Assembly (NCBI RefSeq): GCF_002017875.1
Contig: NZ_MUFV01000002.1
Span: 186,001-250,000, forward strand
Reading direction: 5' to 3'
DNA: 64,000 bases
Source: Deinococcus sp. LM3
GTDB lineage: Bacteria; Deinococcota; Deinococci; Deinococcales; Deinococcaceae
This document shows positions 49,619 to 58,364 of the stretch, in pieces. Position 1 is the first letter of the stretch. The number at the start of each line of letters is the position of its first letter. The translations under genes and the position numbers were made by a program. The notes below the pieces were generated by a model that did no database searches, had not been told where the DNA came from, and saw nothing but the letters and a program-made list of their open reading frames with translations.

Positions 49619-50104
49619 ATGAACCTGACCACTCCGCTGGAGCACAGCGCCGCGACCTTCTGGCAGCAGTTCCATGCCACGGCCGACCCGGTGGAGCGTC
49701 GCCGCGCGCAGTTCTTCGCCCTGCTCGCCGAGGGCCGCCCCATGGGCGAGGTTCTTCAGACGACCGGCTACAGCCGCGTCACCGCGTACGCGCTGATCCG
49801 GCGTTACCGGGAACGGGGACTCGGGGCGCTGCGCGACGGACGGCAGGACAACCGGGGCGCTCCCCGCCTCCTGAACGACGGGCAGCGGCGGGCGCTGCAC
49901 GACCGCCTCCAGGCCGACGCCGGGCGCGGCGTCCTGTGGTCGGGCCGGGACGTGCAGACGTGGCTCCGGGAGCAGTACGGTCTGACCGTGCATCTCGGCC
50001 GCACGTACGAGTTCCTGCGTGACGCCGGACTCACGCCACGCGGCGCGCGTACCCGGCCGGACGCCGCCGACCCGGCCACGCCCGCGCCGGGCCACACCGA
50101 CTGA
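49619..50104 (+). CDS. Stand-alone IS630-type helix-turn-helix/winged-helix protein
   Basis: 161 residues. Residues ~25-75 form an HTH (FFALLAEGRPMGEVLQTTGY, SRVTAYALIRRYRERGLGAL) and ~85-140 the winged helix found at the N-terminus of IS630 transposases (LWSGRDVQTWLREQYGLTVH, YEFLRDAGLTPRG). The DDE catalytic domain is absent; the protein ends in an Ala/Pro-rich tail. TACCGT 6 nt before ATG suggests leaderless translation. Convergent with kdpD, 37 nt away. Could be a transposase remnant or a domesticated DNA-binding regulator. Confidence 0.75.
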   Translation: MNLTTPLEHSAATFWQQFHATADPVERRRAQFFALLAEGRPMGEVLQTTGYSRVTAYALIRRYRERGLGALRDGRQDNRGAPRLLNDGQRRALHDRLQADAGRGVLWSGRDVQTWLREQYGLTVHLGRTYEFLRDAGLTPRGARTRPDAADPATPAPGHTD

Positions 50105-50134
50105 ACGGCCGCGCAGTTCACCCGGACGCCGCGC

Positions 50135-50145
50135 ATCCGTATCAG
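50135..50145 (-). repeat. Terminal remnant R8 of the repeat at the kdpD stop
   Basis: On the - strand CTGATACGGAT; nothing else of the element is visible. Its TGA (50144-50142) is the stop codon of kdpD. Confidence 0.5.
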
Positions 50146-51233
50146 TCGCGGCTGATCACGTGCACGTCCACGTCACGGGTGGCGCGCAGCACGTGGCGGA
50201 TGATGTCGCCGCGCAGGAATTCCAGCCAGCGGGAGCGGCTCGTCTCACCCAGCACGATCTGCGTGGCGTTCACTTCGGTGGCGTGCCGGACGAGCGTGTC
50301 GGCCACGCGGCCCTGCGCGGGCAGCACGGCGAAGGTGCCGCCGAGGGCGTGCGTGATCTCGCGGGCGGTTTCGAGCAGCCGGGCCTGATCCGCGCTCAGG
50401 CGCGGGCCGCTGACGGTGATCACGTGCAGCGGCGCGTGCAGCCGGCCCGCGATCTGCCCGCCCCGGCGGATCAGGCGCAGGGCGGTGCTCTCGGCGGCGA
50501 CGGCGACCACCACGACCTCGTGCGCGCCCGGCGGACCGGGGGGCGCGTCGGCCTCGACGGTCTGCGTCACGTGCCGCAGCGCCAGTTCCCGCAGCGCAGT
50601 CAGGTTCGGCGTGGTGAAGAAGTGCGTCAGGGCCTGCTCGACCTTCTGCGGGGCGTACACCTGCCCGCCCCGCAGGCGGCGGCGGAGGTCCTCGGGTGGC
50701 AGGTCGATCAGGACGACCTCGTCGGCGTCGGCCAGGACGTGATCCGGGACGCGCTCGCGGACGCGGACGCCGGTCAGGCGGGCGACCACGTCGTTCAGGG
50801 ATTCCAGGTGCTGCACGTTCAGGGTGCTGTACACGTCGATGCCCGCCGCGAGCAGGGCCTCGGCGTCCTCCCAGCGGCGGGCGCGGGCGCTGCCGGGCGC
50901 GTTCGTGTGGGCGAGTTCGTCGATCAGGACCGCGTCCGGCTGCCGGGCGATCAGGCCGGCGATGTCCGGTTCGCGCAGCAGGGCCGCGCCGCGCGGCAGT
51001 TCCAGCGGCGGGAACACCGGCAGGCCCGCGGCGGCGGCGACCGTGCCGGCGCGGCCGTGCGTTTCGAGCACGCCGATCACGACGTCCTCGCCGAGGGCGT
51101 GACGGTCGCGCAGGTCGTTCAGGGCGCGGACGGTCTTGCCGACCCCGGCGGCCATGCCCAGGAACACCCGGTGCCGACCGCGCCGGGCGGGGAGGTCCGG
51201 CGCGGGGCGGGTCAGGCGCACAGGGTTCGGCAC
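50142..51233 (-). CDS. kdpD: Short KdpD: sensor domain plus USP domain, no kinase
   Basis: 363 residues against ~890 in E. coli. It has the KdpD N-terminal domain (Walker A GMAAGVGKT, residues 26-34; DAVLIDELAHTNAPGS; DVYSTLNVQHLESLNDVV) and the universal stress domain (HEVVVVAVAAESTALRLIRR, ATQIVLGETSRSRWLEFLRG). The transmembrane, GAF and histidine-kinase parts are absent. GTG start, 4 nt after kdpC. In the family this part binds K+-signal ligands such as c-di-AMP and modulates the transporter and kinase; here it must act alone or with a separate kinase. Confidence 0.93.
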   Translation of the reverse strand: MPNPVRLTRPAPDLPARRGRHRVFLGMAAGVGKTVRALNDLRDRHALGEDVVIGVLETHGRAGTVAAAAGLPVFPPLELPRGAALLREPDIAGLIARQPDAVLIDELAHTNAPGSARARRWEDAEALLAAGIDVYSTLNVQHLESLNDVVARLTGVRVRERVPDHVLADADEVVLIDLPPEDLRRRLRGGQVYAPQKVEQALTHFFTTPNLTALRELALRHVTQTVEADAPPGPPGAHEVVVVAVAAESTALRLIRRGGQIAGRLHAPLHVITVSGPRLSADQARLLETAREITHALGGTFAVLPAQGRVADTLVRHATEVNATQIVLGETSRSRWLEFLRGDIIRHVLRATRDVDVHVISRD

Positions 51234-51237
51234 GGGG

Positions 51238-51933
51238 TCAGCGCCGGCCGGCCGTCAGGTCGTCCAGGGCGAGGTTGACGCGCAGGACGTTCACGCGTTC
51301 CTCGCCGAGCACGCCGAGGCTGCGCGGCGTGACGTTCGCGCGGATGACGGCCTGCACCTGCGCGGGCGCAACGGCGCGTTCACGGGCGATCCGGCCGGCC
51401 TGGGCGAGGGCGGCGGCCACGCTGACGTCCGGGTCGAGGCCGCTGCCGGACGCGGTGACCATGTCCACCGGCACGGGCGCCGAGGCGCCCAGGCCGTTCG
51501 CGGCGCGGAAGCTCTCGGCGCGGTCCTGCGCGGCGTCCCGGAGTCTGGCGTTGGTGGGGCCCCAGTTGCTGGCGCCGCTGTTCTCGGCGTTGTAGGGTTG
51601 CGGGCCGCTGCCGTCGGTGCGGTTGGTCTGACTGGGGCGGCCGCGCAGGTAGCCGGGAGCGGTGAAGTCCTGCCCGATCAGCGCGGACCCGATGACCTGA
51701 CCGTCGCGGGAGAGCAGGCTGCCGGTCGCCTGCGCGGGGAACAGGGCGTTCCCGGCGAGGGTGGTCAGGAGCGGGTACGCGAGGCCGCACACGGCGGTGA
51801 ACAGCAGCGCGGCGAGCGCGGCGGAGCGCAGCAGGTGCGTCAGGGGCGCGGCAGGCATGAGCGGTTCAGGCGTGACAGGTCCGGGCATGACAGGCTCGGG
51901 GACGGCAGGTTCAGGGTTGGTCGGGAGGGTCAT
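51238..51933 (-). CDS. kdpC: K+-transporting ATPase subunit C
   Basis: 231 residues. One N-terminal membrane helix (SAALAALLFTAVCGLAYPLL), preceded by an unusual ~30-residue Pro/Glu/Val-rich extension with repeated PEPVMPGPVTPEPLMP. Family motifs: GSLLSRDGQVIGSALIGQDF, YLRGRPSQTN, NSGASNWGPTN, DMVTASGSGLDPDVSVAAA. Stabilises the KdpA-KdpB complex. ATGA overlap with kdpA. A much longer open frame through it into kdpA is not real. Confidence 0.95.
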   Translation of the reverse strand: MTLPTNPEPAVPEPVMPGPVTPEPLMPAAPLTHLLRSAALAALLFTAVCGLAYPLLTTLAGNALFPAQATGSLLSRDGQVIGSALIGQDFTAPGYLRGRPSQTNRTDGSGPQPYNAENSGASNWGPTNARLRDAAQDRAESFRAANGLGASAPVPVDMVTASGSGLDPDVSVAAALAQAGRIARERAVAPAQVQAVIRANVTPRSLGVLGEERVNVLRVNLALDDLTAGRR

Positions 51934-53654
51934 TGCACGGCTCCTTTCATCATCTGCAGGTGATCGGTGACCGGCCCGAGGGTCAGGGCCGGCAGGAAGG
52001 TCAGGGCGCCGACGATCAGCAGGACGGTGACGGTCAGGCCGCCGAACAGGGCGGTGTCGGTGCGCAGCGTGCCGCTCCCGGCCGGGACGCGCATCTTCGC
52101 GGCGAGCAGGCCCGCGACGGCCAGCATGGGCAGCAGCGTCAGGTACCGGCCGGTCAGCATGGCCAGTCCGGTCGTCAGGTTGTAGAACGGCGTGTTGGCG
52201 TTCAGGCCCGCGAAGGCCGAGCCGTTGTTGGCGGTGGCGGACGTGTACGCGTACAGCACCTCGGTGAAGCCGTGCGCGCCGGGGTTGTTCAGGCTGCCCA
52301 GCGCGGCGGGAAGCGTCACGGCCAGCGCCGTGAAGCCCAGGATGCTCAGCGGGTGGGCCAGGACGGCCAGCATGACGAGTTTCACCTCGCGCGCCTCGAT
52401 CTTCTTGCCCAGGAACTGCGGCGTGCGGCCCACCATCAGGCCCGCCAGGAACACGCTGAGAATCAGGTACTGCGTGAAGTTGATCAGGCCGACGCCCTTG
52501 CCGCCGAACACGCTGTTGAGCATCATCTGCAGGGTGGTCACGAGGCCGCCCAGCGGCGTCAGCGAGTCGTGCATGGCGTTCACGCTGCCGGTCGTGGCGG
52601 CGGTGGTCGTCGCGGCGAACAGCGCCGTCTGGGTGATGCCGAAGCGGACTTCCTTGCCTTCCATGTTTCCGCCCGCCTGCGTGGCCGTGACGGTCTGATC
52701 GGCACCGGCGGCCGTCAGGATCGGGTTGCCGCGCTGCTCGGACAGCAGCAGCACGCCCAGGAACACCGCGAACAGCGTGAACATGCCCCCGAAGATCACC
52801 CAGCCCTGCCGGCGGTTGGCGAGGAGCCGCCCGAACGCGTACGTCAGCGAGGTCGGGAGCAGCAGCATGCACAGCACGTGCAGCGCGTTCGTGAGGGGCG
52901 TGGGGTTCTCGAAGGGATGCGCGGCGTTCATGCCGAAGAACCCGCCGCCGTTCGTGCCGAGGTGCTTGATGCTTTCCAGGCTCGCCACGGGTCCCAGCGC
53001 GATGCGTTGCGTGTCGCCCTGCAGGGTCTGCGCGGTGACGGTCGCGTTCAGGGTCTGCGGGACGCCCTGCCAGATCAGGATCAGGGCCACCGCGAAGCTC
53101 AGCGGCAGGAACACCCGGTAGATGATGCGGGTCAGGTCCACCCAGAAGTTGCCCAGCTGCGCTCCGGTCGTCCCGGCGAGGCCGCGCATGAACGCGGCGG
53201 CCGCCGCGAAGCCGGTCGCGGCGGACGTGAACATGAACGTCGTCAGGACCGCCATCTGCGAGAAGTACGACAAGCTCTGCTCGCCGCTGTACGCCTGCCA
53301 GTTGGTGTTCGTCATGAACGACACGGCCGTGTTCCACGCGAGTTCCGGCGCCTGCGCCGCGAGACCCGCCGGGTTCCACGGCAGCCAGGGCTGCAGGCGG
53401 ATCAGCGCGTACGACACGAGCAGCATGACGAGGTTACACAGCACCAGCGTCAGGCCGTAGCGGCGCCAGTCCATACGCTCGGCGGGATTCACGCGCAGCA
53501 GGCGGTACGTGAGGCGTTCGGGGGCGGTGTGCCGCGCCCCGGTGAAGACGCCGTGCAGCAGTCGGCCGACCGGCACGATCAGCAGGCCGCCCACGGCCAG
53601 CACGGCGAGGAGTTGCGCGCCGGCACCCAGGCCGGGCAGGGTCAGGAAGTCCAT
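51930..53654 (-). CDS. kdpA: K+-transporting ATPase subunit A (channel-like)
   Basis: 574 residues, about ten helices. Selectivity-filter loops of the KtrB/TrkH-like superfamily are visible: VSFMTNTNWQAYSG, KHLGTNGGGFFGMNAAHPFE, SVFGGKGVG and TSATANNGSAFAG. It takes K+ from the periplasmic side and passes it to KdpB. TGATG junction with kdpF. Confidence 0.97.
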   Translation of the reverse strand: MDFLTLPGLGAGAQLLAVLAVGGLLIVPVGRLLHGVFTGARHTAPERLTYRLLRVNPAERMDWRRYGLTLVLCNLVMLLVSYALIRLQPWLPWNPAGLAAQAPELAWNTAVSFMTNTNWQAYSGEQSLSYFSQMAVLTTFMFTSAATGFAAAAAFMRGLAGTTGAQLGNFWVDLTRIIYRVFLPLSFAVALILIWQGVPQTLNATVTAQTLQGDTQRIALGPVASLESIKHLGTNGGGFFGMNAAHPFENPTPLTNALHVLCMLLLPTSLTYAFGRLLANRRQGWVIFGGMFTLFAVFLGVLLLSEQRGNPILTAAGADQTVTATQAGGNMEGKEVRFGITQTALFAATTTAATTGSVNAMHDSLTPLGGLVTTLQMMLNSVFGGKGVGLINFTQYLILSVFLAGLMVGRTPQFLGKKIEAREVKLVMLAVLAHPLSILGFTALAVTLPAALGSLNNPGAHGFTEVLYAYTSATANNGSAFAGLNANTPFYNLTTGLAMLTGRYLTLLPMLAVAGLLAAKMRVPAGSGTLRTDTALFGGLTVTVLLIVGALTFLPALTLGPVTDHLQMMKGAVQ

Positions 53655-53734
53655 CAGAAGTCCTCCGGGCGCAGCAGGGCGTACACGAGGTACGCGGCGA
53701 CGAGGGCGGCCACGACCGCCAGGAAGAGGATCAC
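53654..53734 (-). CDS. kdpF: KdpF small membrane subunit
   Basis: 26 residues from GTG 53734: a single helix ending in YLVYALLRPEDF, the conserved KdpF tail. Stabilises KdpFABC. It overlaps the upstream 26-residue frame by GTGA and the kdpA start by TGATG. Confidence 0.9.
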   Translation of the reverse strand: MILFLAVVAALVAAYLVYALLRPEDF

Positions 53735-53811
53735 AGGCGCTCCAGGGCGCGCAGGGCGAGCGCGATCAGGCCGAAGCAGGCCAGGGTCAGAAGAACGATC
53801 AGCAGGTCCAT
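53731..53811 (-). CDS. 26-residue membrane peptide between kdpB and kdpF
   Basis: ATG 53811 with AAGGAG 7 nt upstream. Starts MDLLIVLLTLACFGLIAL and ends LRALERL: one transmembrane helix with a basic/acidic C-terminal tail. It is coupled to kdpF by GTGA, so it is surely translated. It has the same length as kdpF. Too short for most annotation. It could be a second KdpF-like subunit or a leader peptide coupling kdpF translation. Confidence 0.75.
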   Translation of the reverse strand: MDLLIVLLTLACFGLIALALRALERL

Positions 53812-53851
53812 GGAGTGACTCCTTGAGCACAGAGCAGAGGGGGAATGACGG

Positions 53852-55942
53852 TCAGAACAGCGGCGTGATCAGCAGGTCCGTGACCTTGATCGCCACGAAC
53901 GGCAGCAGCAGCCCGCCCAGGCCGTACACCAGCAGGTTGCGGCTCAGCAGCGACGACGCGCTCATCGGGCGGTACGGCACGCCGCGCAGGGCGAGCGGCA
54001 CGAGCGCCGGGATGATCAGCGCGTTGAAGATCACGGCGCTCAGCACGGCGCTCGCCGGACTGTGCAGCTGCATGACGTTCAGGACGCCCAGTTCCGGGTA
54101 AGCCGTGACGAACAGCGCCGGCAGGATCGCGAAGTACTTGGCGACGTCGTTCGCAACCGAGAAGGTCGTCAGCGCGCCGCGCGTGATCAGCAGGCCCTTG
54201 CCGATCTCGATGATCTCGAGCAGTTTGGTGGGGTCGCTGTCCAGGTCGACCATGTTCCCCGCCTCCCGCGCCGCCTGCGTGCCGGAATTCATGGCGAGCC
54301 CCACGTCCGCCTGCGCGAGCGCCGGGGCGTCGTTCGTGCCGTCGCCCATCATCGCGACGAGCCGCCCGCCGCGCTGCTCCTCGCGGATCATGGCGAGCTT
54401 GTCCTCGGGGGTCGCCTCCGCCAGGAAGGAGTCCACGCCGGCCTCGCGGGCGATGGCGGCGGCGGTCAGGGGGTTGTCGCCGGTGATCATGACGGTCCGC
54501 AGGCCCATGCGGCGCAGCTGCGCGAAACGGTCACGGATGCCCGGCTTGATGATGTCCGACAGGGCCACCGCGCCGAGCAGGCGGCTGTTCTCGATCACGA
54601 CCAGCGGGGTCGCGCCGCTGCGCGCGATCGCGTCGGTGATGCCGGTCAGTTCCGGCGGGACGGCCGCGCCGCGTTCCCGCGCGAGGTCCGCCACGCGGCT
54701 GCCCGCGCCCTTGCGGATGCTGACCGGCCCGCCCGGAGCGGGGAAATCCACGCCACTCATGCGGGTCTGCGCGCTGAACTCCACTAATTCGGCGCCGGCC
54801 GGTTCGGGCAGGTTCACGCCCCGCTCGCGGGCCAGGGCGACGATGCTGCGGCCCTCCGGCGTGGGGTCCTGCAGGCTGCACAGCAGCGCGGCGCGCATCA
54901 GGTCGGCCGGGTCCACGCCGGGCAGCGCGCGGAAGTCGGTGGCGAGGCGGTTCCCGACCGTGATCGTGCCGGTCTTGTCGAGCAGCAGCACGTCCACGTC
55001 CCCGGCCACCTCGACGGCCTTGCCGCTGCCCGCGATCACGTTCGCCTGCAGGGCGCGGTCCATGCCCGCGATCCCGATGGCCGGCAGCAGACCCCCGATG
55101 GTCGTGGGGATCAGGCACACGAGCAGCGCGACCAGCGTGACCGGCGCGGCGGGCGCCCCGGCGTACACCGTGAACGGGTAGAGCGTCACGGTGGCCAGCA
55201 GGAACACCAGCGTCAGCCCGCTGAGCAGGATGCCCAGCGCGATCTCGTTCGGGGTTTTCTGGCGGCTGGCGCCCTCGACCAGGGCGATCATGCGGTCCAG
55301 GAAACTCTCGCCGGGGCCGCTGGTGACGCGCACCACGATCCGGTCGCTCAGGACGCGGGTGCCGCCCGTCACGCCACTGTGATCGGTGCCGGCCTCGCGG
55401 ATGACGGGGGCGCTCTCGCCGGTGATGGCGCTCTCGTCCACGCTGGCCAGTCCCTCGACGATCTCGCCGTCGGCGGGAATCAGGTCGCCGCTCTCGGCGA
55501 CGATCAGGTCCCCGCGCCGCAGCAGGCCGCCCGGCACGGTCTCCTCGCGTCCGTCCGTGAGGCGGCGGGCGGTCACGTCCTCCCGCGCCGAGCGCAGCGA
55601 CGCCGCCTGCGCCTTCCCGCGCGCCTCGGCCAGCCCCTCGGCGAGGTTCGCGAGCAGCACCGTCAGCGCCAGCAGCGCCGTGACCGTCAGCTCGTACGCC
55701 CACGGGCGGCCCTGCACGGCGGCCTGCACCGTCAGGATCAGCGTGACGACCGTTCCGACGTACACGACGAACATCACGGGATTGCGGGCCTGGGCGCGCG
55801 GGGAGAGCTTCCGGACGCTGGCTCTCAGGGCGGCGCGCAGCAGCGGCACGGCGAAGATGCCGGGCTTCCGGTCGCCGCTGGCGGGCGGTTCGGGCGGCCG
55901 CGAAGCGGGCGGAAGGGGGACGGAGCGGACGCCGGCACTCAC
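53852..55942 (-). CDS. kdpB: K+-transporting P-type ATPase subunit B
   Basis: 696 residues. Phosphorylation motif DKTGTITVG with Asp322, actuator TGESAPV at 174-180, MMGDGTNDAPALAQADVG hinge, and MITGDNPLTAAAIA. The P-type ATPase that energises K+ uptake. GTG start 55942, GGGAG 8 nt before it. Gene order is B first, then small ORF, F, A, C, D, unlike F-A-B-C in E. coli. Confidence 0.97.
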   Translation of the reverse strand: MSAGVRSVPLPPASRPPEPPASGDRKPGIFAVPLLRAALRASVRKLSPRAQARNPVMFVVYVGTVVTLILTVQAAVQGRPWAYELTVTALLALTVLLANLAEGLAEARGKAQAASLRSAREDVTARRLTDGREETVPGGLLRRGDLIVAESGDLIPADGEIVEGLASVDESAITGESAPVIREAGTDHSGVTGGTRVLSDRIVVRVTSGPGESFLDRMIALVEGASRQKTPNEIALGILLSGLTLVFLLATVTLYPFTVYAGAPAAPVTLVALLVCLIPTTIGGLLPAIGIAGMDRALQANVIAGSGKAVEVAGDVDVLLLDKTGTITVGNRLATDFRALPGVDPADLMRAALLCSLQDPTPEGRSIVALARERGVNLPEPAGAELVEFSAQTRMSGVDFPAPGGPVSIRKGAGSRVADLARERGAAVPPELTGITDAIARSGATPLVVIENSRLLGAVALSDIIKPGIRDRFAQLRRMGLRTVMITGDNPLTAAAIAREAGVDSFLAEATPEDKLAMIREEQRGGRLVAMMGDGTNDAPALAQADVGLAMNSGTQAAREAGNMVDLDSDPTKLLEIIEIGKGLLITRGALTTFSVANDVAKYFAILPALFVTAYPELGVLNVMQLHSPASAVLSAVIFNALIIPALVPLALRGVPYRPMSASSLLSRNLLVYGLGGLLLPFVAIKVTDLLITPLF

Positions 55943-56019
55943 GGGGCACTCCCGGCCGGACCGGGGATGACGCTGGGTCTGGTTCTCATGCCGGGCATGC
56001 TGCGCCGCCGGTCACGGGC

Positions 56020-56068
56020 CGCCCACTGGCCGCCTGACGCGCGCCCCTGGTCAGGTGGCCAGTGGGCG
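56020..56068. promoter_or_regulatory. Large inverted repeat between kdpB and the histidine kinase gene
   Basis: CGCCCACTGGCCGCCTGAC (56020-56038) and GTCAGGTGGCCAGTGGGCG (56050-56068) pair at 18 of 19 positions with an 11-nt spacer. It sits in the 163-bp divergent promoter region, 78 nt from kdpB and 38 nt from the kinase start: a candidate binding site for the adjacent regulator. Confidence 0.6.
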
Positions 56069-56105
56069 ACCCGCCCAGGCGGACGCTAGTGTCGGGAGAG
56101 CGATC

Positions 56106-57659
56106 ATGACGACCCTCCCCCCCGCCGCTCCCCACACCGCCGCTTCCCACACCGCGCCCATCCGGGACAGCCTGCTGTGGGGCCTGTCGCTGCCGCTGCT
56201 GCTGGGTGTGCTGCTGCTGGACCTGCTCACGCCCGCCTCACTGGCCGTGGGGACGCTGCTGTGCGCGTGCGTGGCGTTCGCGGCGCTCGGCGCGTCCCGG
56301 CGAATCACGCTGATCCTGACGGGCCTGTGCGTCGGCGCGAACCTGCTGGCCGGCGCGCTGAATGCCGACCGTGACGGCCTGGACGCCACCGCCCTCGCCA
56401 ACCGGGCCGTGAGCATCCTGGCAGTGCTGCTGGTCGGGTTCCTGAGCCTGCGCGCCCGCGAGGCCAGGGCCCGCGCCGCCCGCATCGAGGAGGACGCGCG
56501 GCAACTCGAGCGGGAACGCGCGCTGCGCGCCCTGGCCGAGGCGATGGGCGGCCCGCTCGGGCAGGCGGAATTCGTGGACCGCGCCGCGCACGCCCTGCGC
56601 ACCCTGACCGGCGCGGACCACGTCGAGATCGGCGCGGTCGAGCGGGCCTACCTGCGCGCCCCCCACGCCCTGGCCGGCACCGCGCCCGGCCGGCTGGACA
56701 CCCGGCTGCCGCTGGACCTGCTGACCCACCCGGTCGGCGCGTCCGACGTGTGGGCCGTGGACGGCGGACGCGTGCAACTCGCGCGGCTGCGCCGCAGCGG
56801 CACTGGCACTGGCCCCGGCAGCAGCACCGAGGAGGCCGACCTGCTGATCGTGATCGGCGGCCCGCAGACGCCCCCGAACCTGACGGCCGAGGCGGTCCGC
56901 GCCCTGCAACCCATCCTGGACCGCACGGCGCTGCTCGACGACCTGCGCGTGCAGGGCGCGCAGCTGGCCGAACGGGGCGAGGTGCTGCGCGACCTCGTGT
57001 ACGCCTTCTCGCACGACCTGCGCACGCCGCTGCTGGCGAACGCCATGAACCTGCGCGCCGCGCTGCGCGGCGGCTTCGGCCCGCTGCCCGCCGAGTACCT
57101 CGCCACCCTGGAAAATGGCCTGCAGGCGAACGAGGCCCTGCTGGACCTCGCCGATCAGCTGCTGCTGCTCGCCAAGTACGAGGCGGACGAACCGGACGCC
57201 GAACCTCAGGTCGTCCCGCTGCGCGAGGTGCTGCTGGGCGTCCTGCGGGACCTGGGAGGCCGCGCCGCCGAACGCCACGTCACGCTCGAACCGCACCTGG
57301 AAGGCGCGCGGGTCCTCGGTCAGCGGCACGACCTGCGCCGCGCCGCGCAGAACCTCGTCGAGAACGCCGTGAAGTTCAGCCCGCCCGGCGGCGAGGTGCA
57401 CGTCACCCTCAGCGCCGCCGACGGAGAGGTGCGCCTGACCGTGCAGGACGAGGGGCCGGGCGTGCCACCCGCGCGGGCGGCGCGGCTGTTCCAGCGCTTC
57501 CGGGGCGGCGGGGCGGGCGGCGGCACCGGCCTGGGCCTGTACCTGACGCGGCGCGTCGCGCAGGCGCACGGCGGGAACGTCACGTACGCCCGCACCGGCG
57601 CGGGCCGCAGCGTGTTCACCCTGACCCTGCCCGCCGCGCCCGGAGGACCCCGTGCCTGA
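56106..57659 (+). CDS. Sensor histidine kinase with GAF domain, divergent from kdp
   Basis: 517 residues. Membrane helices in the first ~115 residues (LLWGLSLPLLLGVLLLDLLT, then three more), a coiled linker, a GAF-like domain (~145-275), HisKA with FSHDLRTPL (His303) and HATPase (NLVENAVKFSPPGG, VQDEGPGVPP, GTGLGLYLTRRV). Autophosphorylates and passes phosphate to the regulator encoded next. GGGAGAGCGATC precedes ATG 56106. It may replace the kinase half missing from KdpD; inferred from position. Confidence 0.9.
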   Translation: MTTLPPAAPHTAASHTAPIRDSLLWGLSLPLLLGVLLLDLLTPASLAVGTLLCACVAFAALGASRRITLILTGLCVGANLLAGALNADRDGLDATALANRAVSILAVLLVGFLSLRAREARARAARIEEDARQLERERALRALAEAMGGPLGQAEFVDRAAHALRTLTGADHVEIGAVERAYLRAPHALAGTAPGRLDTRLPLDLLTHPVGASDVWAVDGGRVQLARLRRSGTGTGPGSSTEEADLLIVIGGPQTPPNLTAEAVRALQPILDRTALLDDLRVQGAQLAERGEVLRDLVYAFSHDLRTPLLANAMNLRAALRGGFGPLPAEYLATLENGLQANEALLDLADQLLLLAKYEADEPDAEPQVVPLREVLLGVLRDLGGRAAERHVTLEPHLEGARVLGQRHDLRRAAQNLVENAVKFSPPGGEVHVTLSAADGEVRLTVQDEGPGVPPARAARLFQRFRGGGAGGGTGLGLYLTRRVAQAHGGNVTYARTGAGRSVFTLTLPAAPGGPRA

Positions 57660-58314
57660 CCCCGACCCCACGCCCGCCATCCCGCGTCGCCTGCTGCTGG
57701 TGGAAGACCACGCCTTCACCCGCGACGGCCTGCGCGCCACCCTGAACCTCGAACCGGACCTGCGCGTCACCGCCGAGGCCCGCAGCGGCGAGGAAGCCCT
57801 GGAACGCCTGCACGCCGCCGGACAGGACCCGCCAGTGGACGTGGCCGTGATCGACATCGGCCTGCCCGGCATGGACGGCATCCAGACGGCCGCCGAGATC
57901 CGCCGCCGCTGGCCGCCCGTGCGGATCGTGATGCTCACCGCGCACGACCTGCAGGCCGAGGTGTTCGCGGCGCTCGCCAGCGGCGCGGACGCCTACTGCC
58001 TCAAGAGCGCGCAGCCGGAACTGCTGCTGCTCGCCATCCGCGCCGCCGCCGCCGGCAGCGCGTACCTGGACCCGCAGGTGGCGCGGCACGTGCTCGGCGC
58101 GGTCCGCGCGCCCGGCACCCACTCCCCGCTCACGCCCCGCGAAACCGAGGTGCTGCGCCTGATGGCCGACGGGAACGGCAACCGCGAGATCGCCGCCGCC
58201 CTGACCCTGTCGGTCAGCACCGTGAAACTGCACGTGCAGGAGATCCTGCGCAAACTGCAGGCCTCCGACCGCACGCAGGCGGCCGTCAAGGCCCTGCGCG
58301 CCGGCCTGCTGTGA
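57652..58314 (+). CDS. LuxR/NarL-family response regulator
   Basis: 220 residues. Receiver domain with acidic pair VEDHAF, phospho-acceptor Asp68 in VIDIGLPG, and Lys in YCLKSAQP; LuxR-type HTH LTPRETEVLRLMADGNGN-REIA...STVKLHVQEILRKL near 140-205. GTG start overlaps the kinase stop by 8 nt with GGAGGA before it. It is the output of the kinase and a candidate regulator of the kdp operon across the inverted repeat. It is not the OmpR-type KdpE. Confidence 0.93.
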   Translation: MPDPDPTPAIPRRLLLVEDHAFTRDGLRATLNLEPDLRVTAEARSGEEALERLHAAGQDPPVDVAVIDIGLPGMDGIQTAAEIRRRWPPVRIVMLTAHDLQAEVFAALASGADAYCLKSAQPELLLLAIRAAAAGSAYLDPQVARHVLGAVRAPGTHSPLTPRETEVLRLMADGNGNREIAAALTLSVSTVKLHVQEILRKLQASDRTQAAVKALRAGLL

Positions 58315-58364
58315 ACGCTGCCCAGGAACCGTCAGGCCTGTGGTCAGGTCCGGGGCCGTCCGGG

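Noticed and set aside
51238..53379. 713-residue open frame covering kdpC and most of kdpA
   Set aside because: Only the last 231 codons are coding (KdpC); upstream it is kdpA in a wrong frame.
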